Shown in pieces: positions 35,346 through 48,966 of a stretch of 64,000 nt of DNA (positions are counted from its first letter, which is position 1; every line of letters begins with the position of its first letter). A program made the position numbers and the translations under genes. Location of the stretch: positions 44,625,564 through 44,689,563 of the forward strand of contig CM045734.1 of assembly GCA_024760905.1 (NCBI GenBank), given 5' to 3'. This stretch comes from Plotosus lineatus. Taxonomy: Eukaryota; Chordata; Actinopteri; Siluriformes; Plotosidae. Under the pieces are notes generated by a model, which did no database searches, was not told where the DNA came from, and worked only from the letters and a program-made list of their open reading frames with translations.

Positions 35346-36947
35346 ATCTAATTAGATATTTATGTTTATGAACCGCCATGTTAATAAATTCCTTATTAGG
35401 ATGTTTGTTGAAGGCACTGCATAACCTCTGATTATAAACTATTTTGCATTTTTGTTGAATAAGACACTTCTCAATCCATAGTGCTGCTGTTTTTCTGAGA
35501 TATCTATATTTATAGCCTCGCTGCTAAACTTAAGAATACTCTAAATAAATTCACGTTTGATTCATATTAACAATCCATTTGCTTCCAATTTGGTCATTAT
35601 TAATCCCCAGCCGACTAGCTATAACTTCTCCATCATATACACCATTCATTCAGGCACTGCAGCTTATCATACTGATATAAATTCCAACCCTTTCCCATAA
35701 TTACACAAAAGACTTTCAAGGATACCTGTGGTGAATTAGGTTTTTTTTTTTTTTTTTTTTGGTGTTTGTTTGTTTTTTGGCTGGTAGGTATCACAACCCA
35801 TCCTGGAACAACAAGCACTAGGTGGGAAAGAATCCCGACTGTGGCACCAGTCCAGAACAGAATTTATGGAGCCACTGAAGTTGTTCAAATGTTGTATACT
35901 TTGGGAATTCTCTGTTAATTAGGCAGGTTTTTTTTTTTTATTGGTATTGACACAATTTTCATTTCACATGTCATTGTACACCAAGAATTTAATTAAATGA
36001 TAAATTGAATAAAATCAATTTATCATGCAGCTCTTATTAAAGCAATATGTAGACTTAAATGTATTTAAAAAGGAAAAGGAAAACTGCTCTTCCTCAGATG
36101 ATGTCACATAAAGAAGAACCTTGAGAGGAACCAGCAGTGATGTAGAATACATAGATCGGGTGTTGCCTAGATTACGATGGCAAATACTAGTATGTCCTGA
36201 CTTGTGGCAGTGGTACAAAAGTGTTGGCATAGTGAAGTGATGCTGTGCAGTTGGGTACTGAATGGGTTTATAAGTGCCAGTCATGGAGGATCTGTCATAT
36301 TTCACGAGTTCACTATGGTTGAGTACTGTATACTATACTTCTATGTATGTTCGTACACTATTTCTGCTACGACCCACTAGTTAACGGGTATAATTTGTCA
36401 GCGATATGGAGGATTTTATACATCTATTTAAAATGTAATTTGTGTTATTTCATCCTTTTATAATGATTTTACAAACCTGTAATTCAGTTGTTCACTAAGT
36501 ACTTCAAAATCTATAAATATTTAAGAATAATAACAATGATTCATACACGATAATGTCCACAATACCCTCAGACATTTCCTCCGAGCATTATATAATACAT
36601 ATTCAGAAGCATCGCCACTGTCTCTATAATGGAGAGCCGAAATACGAACAGCAGCATTGATTAAATAACCTGCAACTACATTTTATATCAGGATACACAT
36701 GACCTGACATTTCTTTGTTATTTCTGAGGAACACTGAGACACATGGAGGTAAAGAATTAAGAGTAACATATGAAATGACAGTTTCAGGAGCAAGAGAGGA
36801 GCAAAAATAAGCCATTTATAAAACCTTTAGATCTCATGGTTGTGGAAATAATGTTCTTGTTTACATCTTAGAAAAGAACCAAAATCTGCTATCTGGTCAA
36901 AAATGACTTAGGCATATCAGGAGTATTGTGGAAAATAAAAAAATTAA
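35346..36947. other. Unique AT-rich intergenic stretch
   Basis: No repeat family, splice-bounded frame or RNA gene recognised. Poly-T of 22 bases at 35739-35760. Confidence 0.6.
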
Positions 36948-36965
36948 AAATTTAAATATATATAT

Positions 36966-39440
36966 CTTCTTTTACTTTCGGCTGCTCCCTTCAGGGGTCG
37001 CCACAGCAAATCATCCGCCTCCACCTCACCCTGTCCTCCGCATCTTCTTTTCTGACTCCAACGACCTTCATGTCTTCCTTCACCACATCCATAAATCTCT
37101 TCTTCGGTCTTCCTCGAGGCCTTCTGCCTGGTAGTTCCAACCTCAGCATCCTACTGCCAATATACTCACTATCCCTCCTCTGTACATGTCCAAACCATCT
37201 CAATCTAGCCTCTCTGACTTTGTCTCCAAAACATCTTACGTGGGCTGTCCCTCTGATATACTCATTTCTGATCCTATCCATCCTCGTTACTCCCAGGGAG
37301 AACCTCAACATTTTCATCTCCGCTACCTCCAGCTCTGCCTCCTGCCTTTTCCTCAGCGCCACTGTTTCTAAGCCATACAACATCGCTGGCCTCACCACCA
37401 TCTTGTACACTTTTCCCTTCATTCTTGCTGACACTCTCCTATCGCACATCACACCGGATACTTTTCTCCAACCATTCCAGCCTGCCTGCACACGCTTCTT
37501 CACCTCTTTTCCACACTCCCCATTGCTCTGGATTGTTGAGCCTAAGTACTTAAAATCCTCCACCTTCCTCATCTCTGCTCCCTGTATCATCACCGTTCCT
37601 CCTGGGTCCTTCTCATTCACACACATGTATTCTGATTTTCTGAGGCTAACCTTCATTCCTCTCCTTTCCAGGGCATACCTCCACCTCTCTAGATTTTCCT
37701 GCACTTGTTCTCTGCTCTCACTACAGATCACGATGTCATCTGCAAACATCATAGTCCATGGAGATTCTTGTCTCACCTCGTCTGTCAGCCTGTCCATCAC
37801 CATAGCAAACAAGAAGGGGCTCAGAGCTGACCCTTGATGCAGTCCCACCTCCACCTTGAATTCGTCGGTCACACCGACAGCACACCTCACCACTGTCTTA
37901 CATCTCTCATACATGTCCTGCACCACTCTAACATACTTCTCTGCCACTCCAGACTTCCTCATGCAATACCACAGTTCTTCTCTTGGCACCCTGTCATATG
38001 CTTTTTCCAGATCCACAAAGGCACAATGTAGTTCCCTCTGACCTTCTCTGTACTTCTCTATTAACATCCTCAAGGCAAACATTGCATCTGTGGTGCTCTT
38101 TCTTGGCATGAATCCAAACTGTTGTTCACAAATGCTGACTTCTGCCCTTAGTCTAGCTTCCACTATTCTTTCCCATAACTTCATCGTATGGCTCATCAAC
38201 TTTATCCCTCTGTAGTTGCTGCAACTCTGCACGTCTCCCTTGTTCTTAAAAATGGGCACCAGCACACTTCTCCTCCACTCCTCCGGCATCTGCTCACTCT
38301 CTAGTACCTTGTTGAATGTTCTTGTCAGAAAATCTACTGCTACCTCTCCTAGACACTTCCATACCTCCACAGGTATATCATCGGGACCAACTGCCTTTCC
38401 ATTCTTCATCCTCTTCAATGCCCTTCTCACTTCACCCTTACTGATCTTTGCTACATCCTGCTCCTCAATGGTTACCTCTTCTACTCTTTTTTCTCTCTCA
38501 TTTTCCTCATTCATCAGCTCTTCAAAATACTCTTTCCATCTTCCCAGCACACTTCTGTCATTAGTCAATACAGTTCCCTCTCTGTCCTTTATCAATCTAA
38601 CTTGCTGCACGTCCTTCCCATCTCTATTTCTCTGCTGTGCCAACCTGTATAGATCATTTTCTCCTCTTTACTATCCAACCTATCATACAAGTCATCATAC
38701 GCCCTCTGTTTGGCCTTAGCCACTGCTACTTTCGCCTTACGCTGTGTCTCCCTGTACTCCTGTTTACTCTCTTCGGTCCTCTCAATGTCCCACTTCTTCT
38801 TGGCTAACCTTTTCCTTTGTACACACTCCTGCACTTCCTCATTCCACCACCAAGTCTCCTTATCTACTTTCCTTCCAGAGGACACACCAAGTACTCTCCT
38901 ACCTGTGTCCCTGATCACATTTGCTGTGGTTGTCCAGTCATTTGGAAGCACTTCCTGGCCACCCAAAGCCTGTTTCAACTCCTCCTTGAAGACAACACGA
39001 CACTCTTCCTTTTTCAGCTTCCACCACTTTGTCTTCTGCTCTGCCTTTGCCTTTTTCACCTTTCTCACCATCAGAGTCATCCTGCACACCACCATCCTAT
39101 GCTGTTTGGCAACGCTCTCACCCACGATGACTTTGCAGTCACTGACTTCCTTCAAATTACATCGCCTACACAAGATGTAGTCTACCTGTGTGCGCCTACC
39201 TCCGCTTTCATAAGTCACCCTATGCTCCTGTTTCTTCTCAAAGAAAGTATTCACCACAGCCATTTCCATCCTTTTTGCAAAATCTATCAACATCTGTCCT
39301 TCTGCGTTCCTGTCCTGGATACCAAACCTGCCCATCACTTCCTCGTCCCCTCTGTTGCCTGCCCCAACATGTCCATTGAAGTCTGCACCTATGACCACTC
39401 TTTCACCTCTGGGGGTACTCTGCATCACTTCATCTAAGTC
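36966..39440 (-). mobile_element. RTE-type LINE copy B, young, one frameshift
   Basis: Reading 39440 to 36966 on the minus strand. It is 5'-truncated inside the endonuclease; the first frame (39428-38592) holds GADFNGHVGAGNRGDEEVMG, VVNTFFEKKQEHRVTYESG, TQVDYILCRRCNLKE and AKQHRMVVCRM. A one-base loss near 38660 shifts into the next frame (38643-36991, 550 codons), which holds VGPDDIPVEVWKCLGEV, NYRGIKLMSHTMKLWE, FVDLEKAYDRVPREEL, GLHQGSALSPFLFAM, the intact catalytic box MMFADDIVI, and RLRWFGHVQRRDSEY. The 3' end reads gctgtggcgacccctgaagg ... gccgaaagtaaaagaag. An 18-base flank aaatttaaatatatatat is present on both sides. Confidence 0.93.
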
Positions 39441-39471
39441 ATTTAATTTATAAATAAAATTTAATAAAATT

Positions 39472-39991
<520 letters not shown>

Positions 39992-40224
39992 CTTACTGCT
40001 AAAAATCTAAAAACAAAATGAAATTTATTCAGATCCAGTTTCTGTGCATCAGCAGCGTTAGCGATACTGTACATTTTTGAAAATACATATCACAATCAAA
40101 CAACATCTATATACTAATTCTATACTAATATAATAAAATATTATAAATAATTATAACGTGATATTTAAAGATCTAACTCACTATCTTTATTACAAGTTAC
40201 AAAACTAGCAGAGATTTTCAGCAT

Positions 40225-40402
40225 TTGCAAGATACCCTTTTCTAGAGTGACTTAGATTTGTTATTGCCCTTTACAACTAAGCAACTGAGGGTTAAGGGCC
40301 ATGTTCAAGGGCCCATCAGTGGCAGCTTGGTGGTAGCGGATTGAACCACCATCTTTGGGATAAGTAGCCCAGAGCCTTAACCACTGGGACACCACAGCCA
40401 CA
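40225..40402 (-). mobile_element. tRNA-headed SINE fragment (other family)
   Basis: In reverse: ggtggttcaatccgctacca near the B box and ggcccttgaacatggccctt, followed by tctaagtcactctagaaaag, a common fish SINE with an L2-like end. Diverged. Confidence 0.6.
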
Positions 40403-40939
40403 GATAAAGCAGTGCCTGAGTCGACCATCTGAATATTTTTTACCATAAAACCTTTATGATGATGGGATTTTTTTTTTCCACTAGTAGTTAAGTTTCTACC
40501 TTAATTAGTGATATTTTGGATAACAATAAATCCATGTGGTGTTAAAGTCTGGGTTTATAGAAATGACAAACTTCAAACCACATTATCTGAAATTTTTGAA
40601 AATGAGAGACAGTAGACCCTGGTTCTCGTTCACCCATCTGGCATTTTCCAGCACTGAAAGTTGCAGCTGATTTGGCATGGGAACCATTACTAATTCCGGT
40701 GGATGTGCAGCCTATGTATTCGACGCCGCTGGGCACAAGACTCAGAATTAGACTCATTTTTAAAGGATGTTGAGTATGAAAGTCTTAATTACAGCAGCAG
40801 TTATTAGTTACAACATGACTGTACCTAGGTGAAATTATCCATAGAAACATGGATCATTCTTGGAGTTCTGAAGTGTGATGTTAAGCATATCCATGTTGTG
40901 GGACCATCCAATTGCACATGAGGAATGAAAGTCAAATAT

Positions 40940-40970
40940 GATGTATGTATGTATGTATGTGTGTACATAT

Positions 40971-41011
<41 letters not shown>

Positions 41012-41045
41012 CATACATGCATATATATATATATATATATACATA

Positions 41046-41130
<85 letters not shown>
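40940..41130. repeat. Compound (ATGT)n/(TA)n/(CATA)n array
   Basis: Alternating blocks of tgta, ta and cata units, followed by (GA)n at 41132-41152. Confidence 0.95.
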
Positions 41131-41131
<1 letters not shown>

Positions 41132-41596
41132 CAGAGAGAGAGAGTGAGAGAGAGAATTTTCTGAGTAGATCCCTCCATAAGAGAGTGCTCAATACTTTTT
41201 CGTAGAGCAAATATAAGTAAAAATAAAAGGACAGGACAAAGACTTTCTATTGAAACTTCATTTTCACTACAGATCTGTTTCGAGGGCTGCTGAAACCATC
41301 CTCTCTCTTCAGGTGATTACAGAATAACTGTAATCATATATATACTTTCATGTAATTTGGTTGATACCACAAAATGGATAACACAAATACCAGTAAAACT
41401 CTTTCGTTGTTCTGTTATTATTCATGTTTTCCACCTCAATGCTAATAAGCACTTACTGTTCCACGCCGCTGGTAATAAGCCCCCATCCACTCCAATTTTT
41501 TAAGCACCCTGGGCGCTTATCACGTCATGTCATGTTAAACTGGAGGTCTCCATTAGAGTTTAATCTAGTTCTTAGGCAAAAGGTCTGTTATGCTGT

Positions 41597-42010
41597 ACAG
41601 TAGGCCCCCATTTTTCGCGATGGTTCAGTTCTGGCCCTTCCTGCGAATCAAGAAAATCCGCGAGTTATTGACGCGGTTTTAAAATTCCATGTATGATATT
41701 ACATGCGCTAAAATATGCTTCTATATACACATTCTATAGATACTCTTACTCATTTATACAGTAATAATGCAGTAAAATGTGGTAATGATTAAGTAAAAAC
41801 TTTTTCATTTTGTACTGTGATAATATTTATTAATGAATAAAGTGTGCAGGCTCCTTACCAGAAGCTAGAGAAGATGCAGGGCATTCGAATGACATCATAG
41901 GGCTTAAATAATCATTAAAACACACTAAAAAATAACCGTGAATTGACAATTCAAACATGTGTGCGAAGGAGTAAAAAAAGAGGTGTGCACATCATCTGCA
42001 ATCAATCAGT
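41597..42010 (-). mobile_element. MITE-3 fragment
   Basis: It begins acagtaggcccccatttttc, includes ttcctgcgaatcaagaaaat, and continues as the reverse complement of the 23.3 kb element to about 42010. Single repeat unit, far end missing. Confidence 0.72.
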
Positions 42011-42420
42011 GTGAAGTTTGGGATGGATGCTTGATTGAACAAGCTAATAAATTAGAAAAGCTTCAACTTGAAGCGGCCCGCATAATCATGGGTATTCCAA
42101 GATACACCTCATCTAGTTCGTTATACTATGAAACAGGTTGGGATTTACTTTCTGAGAGAAGGAAACGATATAAACTAACATTATTGTATAAAATACAGAA
42201 AGACTTAACTCCAGATGTTCTCCAGAATTTACTTCCACCTGTAGTAGCCAACAGAACACATTATGATTTGAGAAACTCCTATGATTTTAGTCAGCCACGT
42301 ACGAGATTGAGGTACGGACTCAGCATCATCGCTTATTCCATCATCGATTAAACTGTGGAACAACATTCCATTAAATATTAGAAGTTGTGATTCTGTGGCC
42401 TCATTTAAGTGAAAAATTTA
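42011..42420 (+). mobile_element. C-terminal scrap of a non-LTR retrotransposon
   Basis: Open frame to 42351 with LEKLQLEAARIIMGIPRYTS, GWDLLSERRKRYKLTLLYKI and LTPDVLQNLLPPVV, then after a frame change SIKLWNNIPLNIR and CDSVASFK. This is the typical end of many CR1/jockey-group polyproteins. It directly follows the MITE-3 fragment. Confidence 0.7.
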
Positions 42421-42459
42421 TGTCAAAGTAAAATGTGTACCAGTGTACTTTTTATATGG

Positions 42460-43095
42460 AGTCTTCTTCTTTTCCTTTTGGCTGTTCCTTTCAGGGGTCG
42501 CCACAGCAAATGATCTGCCTCAATCTCACCCTATCCTCTGCATCTTCTACTCTTACTCCAACGACCTTCATGTCCACCTTCACCACATCCATAAATCTTC
42601 TCTTTGGTCTTCCTCTGGGCCTTTTGCCTGGTGGTTCCAACCTCAGCATCCTACTGCCAATGTATTCACTATCTCTCCTCTGTACATGTCCAAACCATCT
42701 CAATCTAGCCTCTCTGGCTTTGTCTCCAAAACCTCTTACATGTGCTGTCCCTCTGATGTACTCATTGCTGATCCTATCCATCCTCGTTACTCCCAAAGAG
42801 AACCTCAACATTTTCATCTCTGCTACCTCCAGCTCTGCCTCCTGTCTTTTCCCCAGCGCCACTGTTTCTAAACCATACAACATCGCTGGCCTCACCACCG
42901 TCTTGTACACTTTTCCTTTCATTCTTGCTGATACCTTCCTATCACACATCTCACCGGACACTTTTCTCCAACCAGTCCAGCCTGCCTGCACACGCTTCTT
43001 CATCTCTTTTCCACACCCTCCATTGCTCTGGATTGTTGAGTCTTAGTACTTAAAATCCTCCACCTTCCTTATCTCTGCTCCCTGTAACCTCACCA
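42460..43095 (-). mobile_element. RTE-type LINE copy C, 3' fragment
   Basis: Same family as copies A and B. The minus strand carries RVQAGWTGWRKVSGEMCDRK, RLRWFGHVQRRDSEYIGSRM and the 3' end gctgtggcgacccctgaaag ... ggaaaagaagaaga. It is cut at 43095, next to an (att)n array (43109-43144). Confidence 0.9.
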
Positions 43096-43109
43096 TATGT
43101 AGATTGCTG

Positions 43110-43146
<37 letters not shown>

Positions 43147-43165
43147 GAAAGCTTTTGTAATTATT

Positions 43166-43372
43166 ATTAGACAGTGGTGGTAAAGGTTGCTGGATCACTG
43201 ATCCTAAAGTTAGGGGTTCAAGCCCCACTCCCAACAAGTTGCCACTGTCCCCCCAGTGCAGCTAACTGGGTTATCAAAGGCTGGCCATGTCTGTCACTGT
43301 CTATGGTGTGAGGCTGTAAAAGAACTATTGCTGACTTTCGTCAAGAGTAGCTGCATAGCATTCAGCGTGATT
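43166..43372 (+). mobile_element. SINE-1 head with foreign tail, copy 8
   Basis: Head and body intact (aggggttcaagccccactc; cagctaactgggttatcaaa) to cagcgtgattct, then an unrelated tail. Confidence 0.87.
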
Positions 43373-43632
43373 CTAATCGGGAGTCGGAGTCCCCTGAGGC
43401 AGTTTGTTCACAGTAACGTTCTGGCAACTCCTGCAGCGGCACTGGAACCCAGTCGTATCGGCTTGTGCCCTTCCATTGGATCCTTCTGGTGGCGCCGAGA
43501 GGGGGGACTTGCTGATTGGGTAACAGCCTGTCCTCCATACTTCCTACCCAGGCTCTGCGCACTGGAAAGTATCACCAGCCAGAGCACAGCTCCATAGTCT
43601 GTCGAGACTGACGGAGGCCTACTACTACTACT

Positions 43633-43633
<1 letters not shown>
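43373..43633 (+). mobile_element. Alternative SINE tail ending (cta)n
   Basis: aatcgggagtcggagtcccc ... tagtctgtcgagactgacgg and aggcctactactactacta. It is joined exactly at the SINE-1 breakpoint. A similar GC-rich module with a (cta)n end is familiar from other fish SINEs, but I cannot name it. Confidence 0.7.
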
Positions 43634-43702
<69 letters not shown>

Positions 43703-43703
43703 T
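43634..43703. repeat. (TAA)n(TTA)n palindromic array
   Basis: About 15 TAA units run directly into about 9 ATT units, forming a perfect inverted repeat with arms of about 26 bases. Confidence 0.95.
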
Positions 43704-43785
43704 ACACTCTCCAAAATTTGTTTGAATAGTAAATCATGCTGTAACACATGAACACATAAGTTTTTGAGAGGTATATAAATAAAGT

Positions 43786-44085
43786 GGAGCCGGTGGTGTA
43801 GTGGTTAGAGTGTTGGGCTCATGATCGGGAGGTCGTGAGTTCAAATCCCACTGAGACCCTCACTGTGCTAAGACCCCTGGGCAAGGTCTCAACCACATGT
43901 GTGCCTCTGTTCACCCAGCAGTATAAATAGGTACCAGTAAAAATATACTGGGAAGGTAACCTGCGATGGACTCGTGTCCCATCCAGGAGGAGTTCAACTC
44001 CTGATTGCTTCATGCTACGGAAACCGGGGATAAGCACCGGCCTGATGAGCCGCTAGGCTCGGGTATAAAAAACCCAAACAGTTAA
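43786..44085 (+). mobile_element. SINE-2 copy d
   Basis: Good A box (ggtgtagtggttagagtg) and B box (gagttcaaatccc), full body, and end ctcgggtataaaaaaccc followed by an A/T-rich (aatc)n tail. Confidence 0.87.
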
Positions 44086-44724
44086 TCAATCAAATCAATC
44101 AATATAAATAAAGTAACGAATAAAGGTACAAGATAGCAGAGTCATAAACACCAGAATTGTGATTATGAAAGAATGAAAATAAAGATCAGAATAAAAACAA
44201 AGCTAAAATTCTGCACCTATTGGCTGAACTTGAATAGCAGCTGGATACTTGCAATGTTATGCGAATGTTTGTTATGCAAAGGGAAATAACATGTATAAAA
44301 AAAGCAGTCGTTCCCCCTTGAAGTGTTTGGATCTTTCAGGTCTGACCCTTGTACACTGTCACTCTCAAATCCCTGAAAGAGATTTTGAAATCCTGTTTTG
44401 TTTTATTATTCTTTTATATTTGTTGTGTAGCATTCATGACCTGCGTGACAGCATGTCAGTGGGAGAGTGAGCCGGTGGCAGCCAACGTTCCACTGAGGTG
44501 GGAAAGAACGTAACATTTTAATTCAATCATGACTTTAATATTCATAGACTCACTGCCACACAGAATGAATGCATTACTGCGGCTTGGAAGATAAGATGAA
44601 ATGTACAACATAGTCAAACCTGCAGGTTACAGACAGAGGAAGAATCAAGAATAGAAAGAAATAACTTGGATTGATCACCAAAAAAAAAAATAATAATAAA
44701 TGAATAAAAATAAAAAATAAAGTA

Positions 44725-45111
44725 CAGTCGGCCCCCTACTTATGAAGACCCCTGGGTACGAAATCCCCGGGTTACGAAGATCATTTTCCTAAGTTTCCGT
44801 CCCCGGGATACGAAAACAACCCAACCCCCTCTTACGAAAAGAAATTCAATATTCAAACGCGCCAATCAAAATTTCACATGACGCGTGAGTTGCTCTCTCA
44901 TTGGCTGTCCCCCACATCCCGCCCCGCTGGCCTCCCAGATAGAGACAGACGGAAGCGTAACTCTTTAGTTTTTAGTTTAGTTTAATTCAGTAAATGTTTA
45001 ATAAATGTGGGCCATTTGAGCTCATCTGGAATTCCGATCCCTCAAGGAATCAAGTTAAAGTTGAGTTTGGATCTCCTTGTCAAGCAGGAAATGCGCTTTG
45101 AAGTCCATGTC

Positions 45112-45203
<92 letters not shown>

Positions 45204-45508
45204 TGTGTGTGTGTGTGTGTGTGTGTGTGTTAATAAAAAATGTTTAATAATGGTTTAATTAATAAATATGCTAATAAATGTTTAAATGGTTTAATAAATA
45301 ATTTTCTCTTACTTTTAACACATATTTCATACAAAATTGGTGTACTTTTATCATTTTTAAAGGGTTTATGGGGTTTATCCAGTCCAAAGACTGGAGCCTT
45401 GGAACGAATTAGGAGTTTAACATGTAAGATGCGGCCCCTACTTACGAAATCCCCGCGTTACAAAAAAGGCTCTGGAACGTATTGATTTCGAAGGTAGGGG
45501 GCCGAATT
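44725..45508 (+). mobile_element. MITE-2 copy 2 with long (GA)n(TG)n expansion
   Basis: It starts cagtcggccccctacttatg after TA (44723-44724) and ends tttcgaaggtagggggccga. It matches 9450-10020 in opposite orientation. The (GA)n at 45117-45199 plus (TG)n at 45203-45230 account for much of the size difference. The GC-rich block near 44900-44937 contains cattggct and ccgccccgct. Confidence 0.85.
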
Positions 45509-45555
45509 TACAAAAATGCAATGTTATTTTAGGGTAGGTAGGTAATAATGCAAAA

Positions 45556-45926
45556 GGGGGGCAGTGGTGGTCTAGTGGTATAGGGCGCTGGATTGCTGAT
45601 CCAAAGGTTGGGGGTTCGAGTCCCACTCTCCACAAGGTTGTCAGTGTCTCCCCCCCCCCCCCCCCCCCAGTGCAGCTAACTGGGTTATCAAAGGCGGGCC
45701 ATGTCTCTCACTGTCTATGGTTAGAGGCATGTAAAAGAACCATTGCTGGCTTTCGTAAAGAGTAGCTGCAAAGCCGTCAGCGTGTTTCTGTCCCTTGCTA
45801 AAAAAAACGGGTTGTGACAGGAAGGGCATCCGACGAAAAAAACCTCCGCCAAATCAAACGTGCGAATCAGATGATTCGCTGTGGCGACTCCTGAGTAAAA
45901 GGGAAAAAGCCGAAAGGAAGACAGAC
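45556..45926 (+). mobile_element. SINE-1 copy 9, with perfect 16-bp target duplication
   Basis: A full-length 371-base copy flanked by aggtaataatgcaaaa at 45540-45555 and 45927-45942. Intact A and B boxes (ggtctagtggtatagggcg; ggggttcgagtcccac), an 18-C run, and the RTE-like tail. The exact duplication marks it as a recent insertion. Confidence 0.95.
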
Positions 45927-46149
45927 AGGTAATAATGCAAAAAAGAATATTATGAGGGCATAAAAACCACTCTGCATAATGCACATGAAAAACTATAATA
46001 AAATATGCTACACCAAGCCTACGAAGAGCCTTTAGCATTGTGTACGAATACATTATAAGCAATAAATATGCACAATCATAGAGCCTACTGAGATGTGAGT
46101 GTAACTGTGATGTGAATAATTATTATATTATATTTTTTTTAACTCCCTG

Positions 46150-46395
46150 GTTTCTAAACCCACCCACCATGCTAAGACCCCTGGGAAAGGACTTAAGCAA
46201 AAGCGTGTCCCTGTCCACCCAGCAGTACTGTATAAGAAGGTACCAGTAAAAATACTGGGAAAGTAACCAGCCATTAACTCGTGTCCCATCAAAGAGCAGT
46301 TGACTCCTCAGCAGTTCACGCAACAGAAACTGGAATAAGCTCCAGTCTGAAGAGCCAGACGGATCGTATATGAAACACCAACAGACTTTCCCTTA
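46150..46395 (+). mobile_element. SINE-2 copy e, headless
   Basis: It starts in the body (tgctaagacccctgggaaag), runs to the family 3' end, and has lost the tRNA-related head. Diverged. Confidence 0.7.
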
Positions 46396-47254
46396 CTCAC
46401 AAGTTTCACAAGTCCAATCAGCTGTCAGGAGAAACACCTGAAACTAAGACTTGTACACACATCATTCATCACAAAACACAAAACAGAACATTCTGAGCTC
46501 TGGTGTACTCTGTCCTTCTGCTTTTGTGCAGACGAGAATAAAGACACATTCCAGTGGGTTAGATGTATGAAAATCAAAGCCTACGGTGGAAGCTGACAAA
46601 GACAGACCACAATCAGAGGAAAGGGAAAGATTTTGCTTCCACAGCAATAACGGACGCGTTTTGTTTTTTTTTTTCTTCCCCCCCATCATAGAGGACCTGC
46701 AGCATGAAAAATCAAGATTTATCAAAGGGGGGTGGGGAACACAGATAACCCCTAAGGCAGCACTCTGAAAAGAGATGTGTGAAGCAAGACGTTAATATAC
46801 AAGTCTCGCACACATTAATCTAAATTAATATAACAAGCCTGCAGCTCTCCGGAGGTAGGAAGATAATGTCTTCTATCTGCGGATGGACTGGATTTGCATA
46901 GCACAGAGCGCAAGAGAAACAAAACTAATAGCTTTTACATTTATAATTTACACTAAATGAAAAATACACCTGCAGAAATTACTGTCCTGTGATGACTTTT
47001 GGTAATAACACAAGTATTGAGGCATTGAAACAAATTCTTGAGATGAGCATATATTTAAGTTAAGCTCAGTAAGTTCTTAGTTTTTAGGCTGAATAAACAA
47101 ATCACATGAGTTTTAATACTTTCCATATCTTGGACAATTCCTTTATAGACATATTTACACAACAACTCCAAAACCATGTAGAGCAACGGCTCATTCCAGC
47201 TTCAGTTACTCTGAACTCAGTGGATGTAATACCTGGGGTAGGTAGACAATGAGC

Positions 47255-47324
<70 letters not shown>

Positions 47325-48958
47325 ATACATGTGTTTATTTATTAGCATTTAACTAAAAGATGCATTCAGAATACATGACCGGGCTTGCAAGTCTTCACTC
47401 CAAGAAATTAACTGGATTTATAAGTGTAAAAATAAACATTTACAAAATATTATTATTCTCTTTTAGAAAATCTGGATGCTGCAGCCATTTAGCCTGTTAA
47501 TAAAATAATTGTATGTTATTAGCACGTGAAGCACGTAATGACCTGAGTTTATTGCTCTTTTTCCCCATCTAGTGGTCCCCCCCCCCCCCCATCTTTCAAT
47601 TTAATCATGCTTCAGAAAGAAACTTTTATAATTTAGATAGAAGACCGATTTTTAATTATTTTGCTTGAAAATGCTTTTATTTGATCTGGTCTGGCGTTAG
47701 ATAGGTCATACGTGTAATGCGCAATACAGCTTGCATAATTAGCTGGACAAAAATTGATTGACTGATGGCATGAAATTGTCAATTTGGTGCAACATTTAAG
47801 AGAAATAAGTTTGGCTTGGTGTAAGACATGGATTTAATACGACATAATGATCTTTAAAATGTATGATGTGTATACAGGATAAAATAACCATGACGAGCAT
47901 CTTAAAGGTTCATTAAACAGTTTGCATCTGTTTGGATAAACAAGTGCAGGAGTCATCCACTCTGGGATATGGGACATGGCTGTGGTTATCAGTCTGTCAA
48001 ATGGCTTTGTTCTCGCTCCATCATGAGCACATTTCATCCGCCTTGCATGCGCTTAATCCAAAATATGTGAAGCCATCACATCTTTTTTGAACTGCTGTTC
48101 TTGCTCAGATGGAAGCAATAACTACCCTCTTCTGTATGCATGAATTCATAGATATCTTGCTTTGGTTAACAGATGCTGATGATTTCTCCACGTGGGAGAG
48201 AAATGCCATTTTCCCACCTAAAGAGTTTGCCTCTTTTCTCTCTTCTTCTTTTTTTTTTTTTGCGTTATCGGACATGAGAGAACGGATATCTATGCCATTC
48301 CAGATTGAAAATGTTATATGGTAAACAAAACGACACTGCATTGGTACTCTGCTATTAAAATACATTATTTAATCACCTTTATATTTACAACTGCAATGGT
48401 GGACTAGTAGCCTTAATTCCATCAGTTTATATCAGATATAATAGGAGCAAAATTATAATCTAGATTTTACTAAAAAAGTAACAAACAATATTTGAAGTTT
48501 AATACCATCCACTTATTTTTGAAAAAAAAAAAAGCCCTCCAGTAACCTGTGTTAATAGTGAACAGATTGCTGAAATGTGCCCACATTACAATAAAAAAAA
48601 ATCCATTTCACTAACTAGTCCATATTTCTGCATTTCTTTGTTGTGGAGAATTGACACATTATTAAATTCATATACATCACAATGTTGGAGAGTGAAACTA
48701 AGAGGATGATCACATTTGAGATGTGATACAAAAAGCAACTGGCACAAATGCTAATTTGCAGCCACTGCTTTTCATTCTCAAATTTGTTGCACGACATTCA
48801 CAGCATTGCACTTTTGTCACGTGTTCCGTGAACTGATCGCAAAAAAATGTCAAACATGATTGAAATTTTTGCAACTGTCAGCTCTCATGCAGAACAATTT
48901 CAAAAGCATATATAAATAAATAAATAATCAATTTGCCTCAATTGCTTCTCTATTGTAC
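46396..48958. other. Unique intergenic stretch
   Basis: Apart from the CA array at 47257-47320 and short homopolymers (12 C near 47578, T-runs), no known element or coding signal is visible. It is one of the longest repeat-poor blocks of the window. Confidence 0.55.
47257..47320. repeat. (CA)n array, 64 bp
   Basis: Uninterrupted except for cacgca at its left edge. Confidence 0.97.
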
Positions 48959-48966
48959 CTCTAGTG

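Noticed and set aside
36991..39437. Long plus-strand open frames (for example 37070-37837, 38710-39180, 38817-39437)
   Set aside because: They are antisense shadows of the RTE LINE reading frame and match nothing.
41265..41340. Possible Penelope-type sequence (acagatctgtttcgagggct)
   Set aside because: Only a short motif resembles it; no reverse-transcriptase or ribozyme-like structure could be seen.
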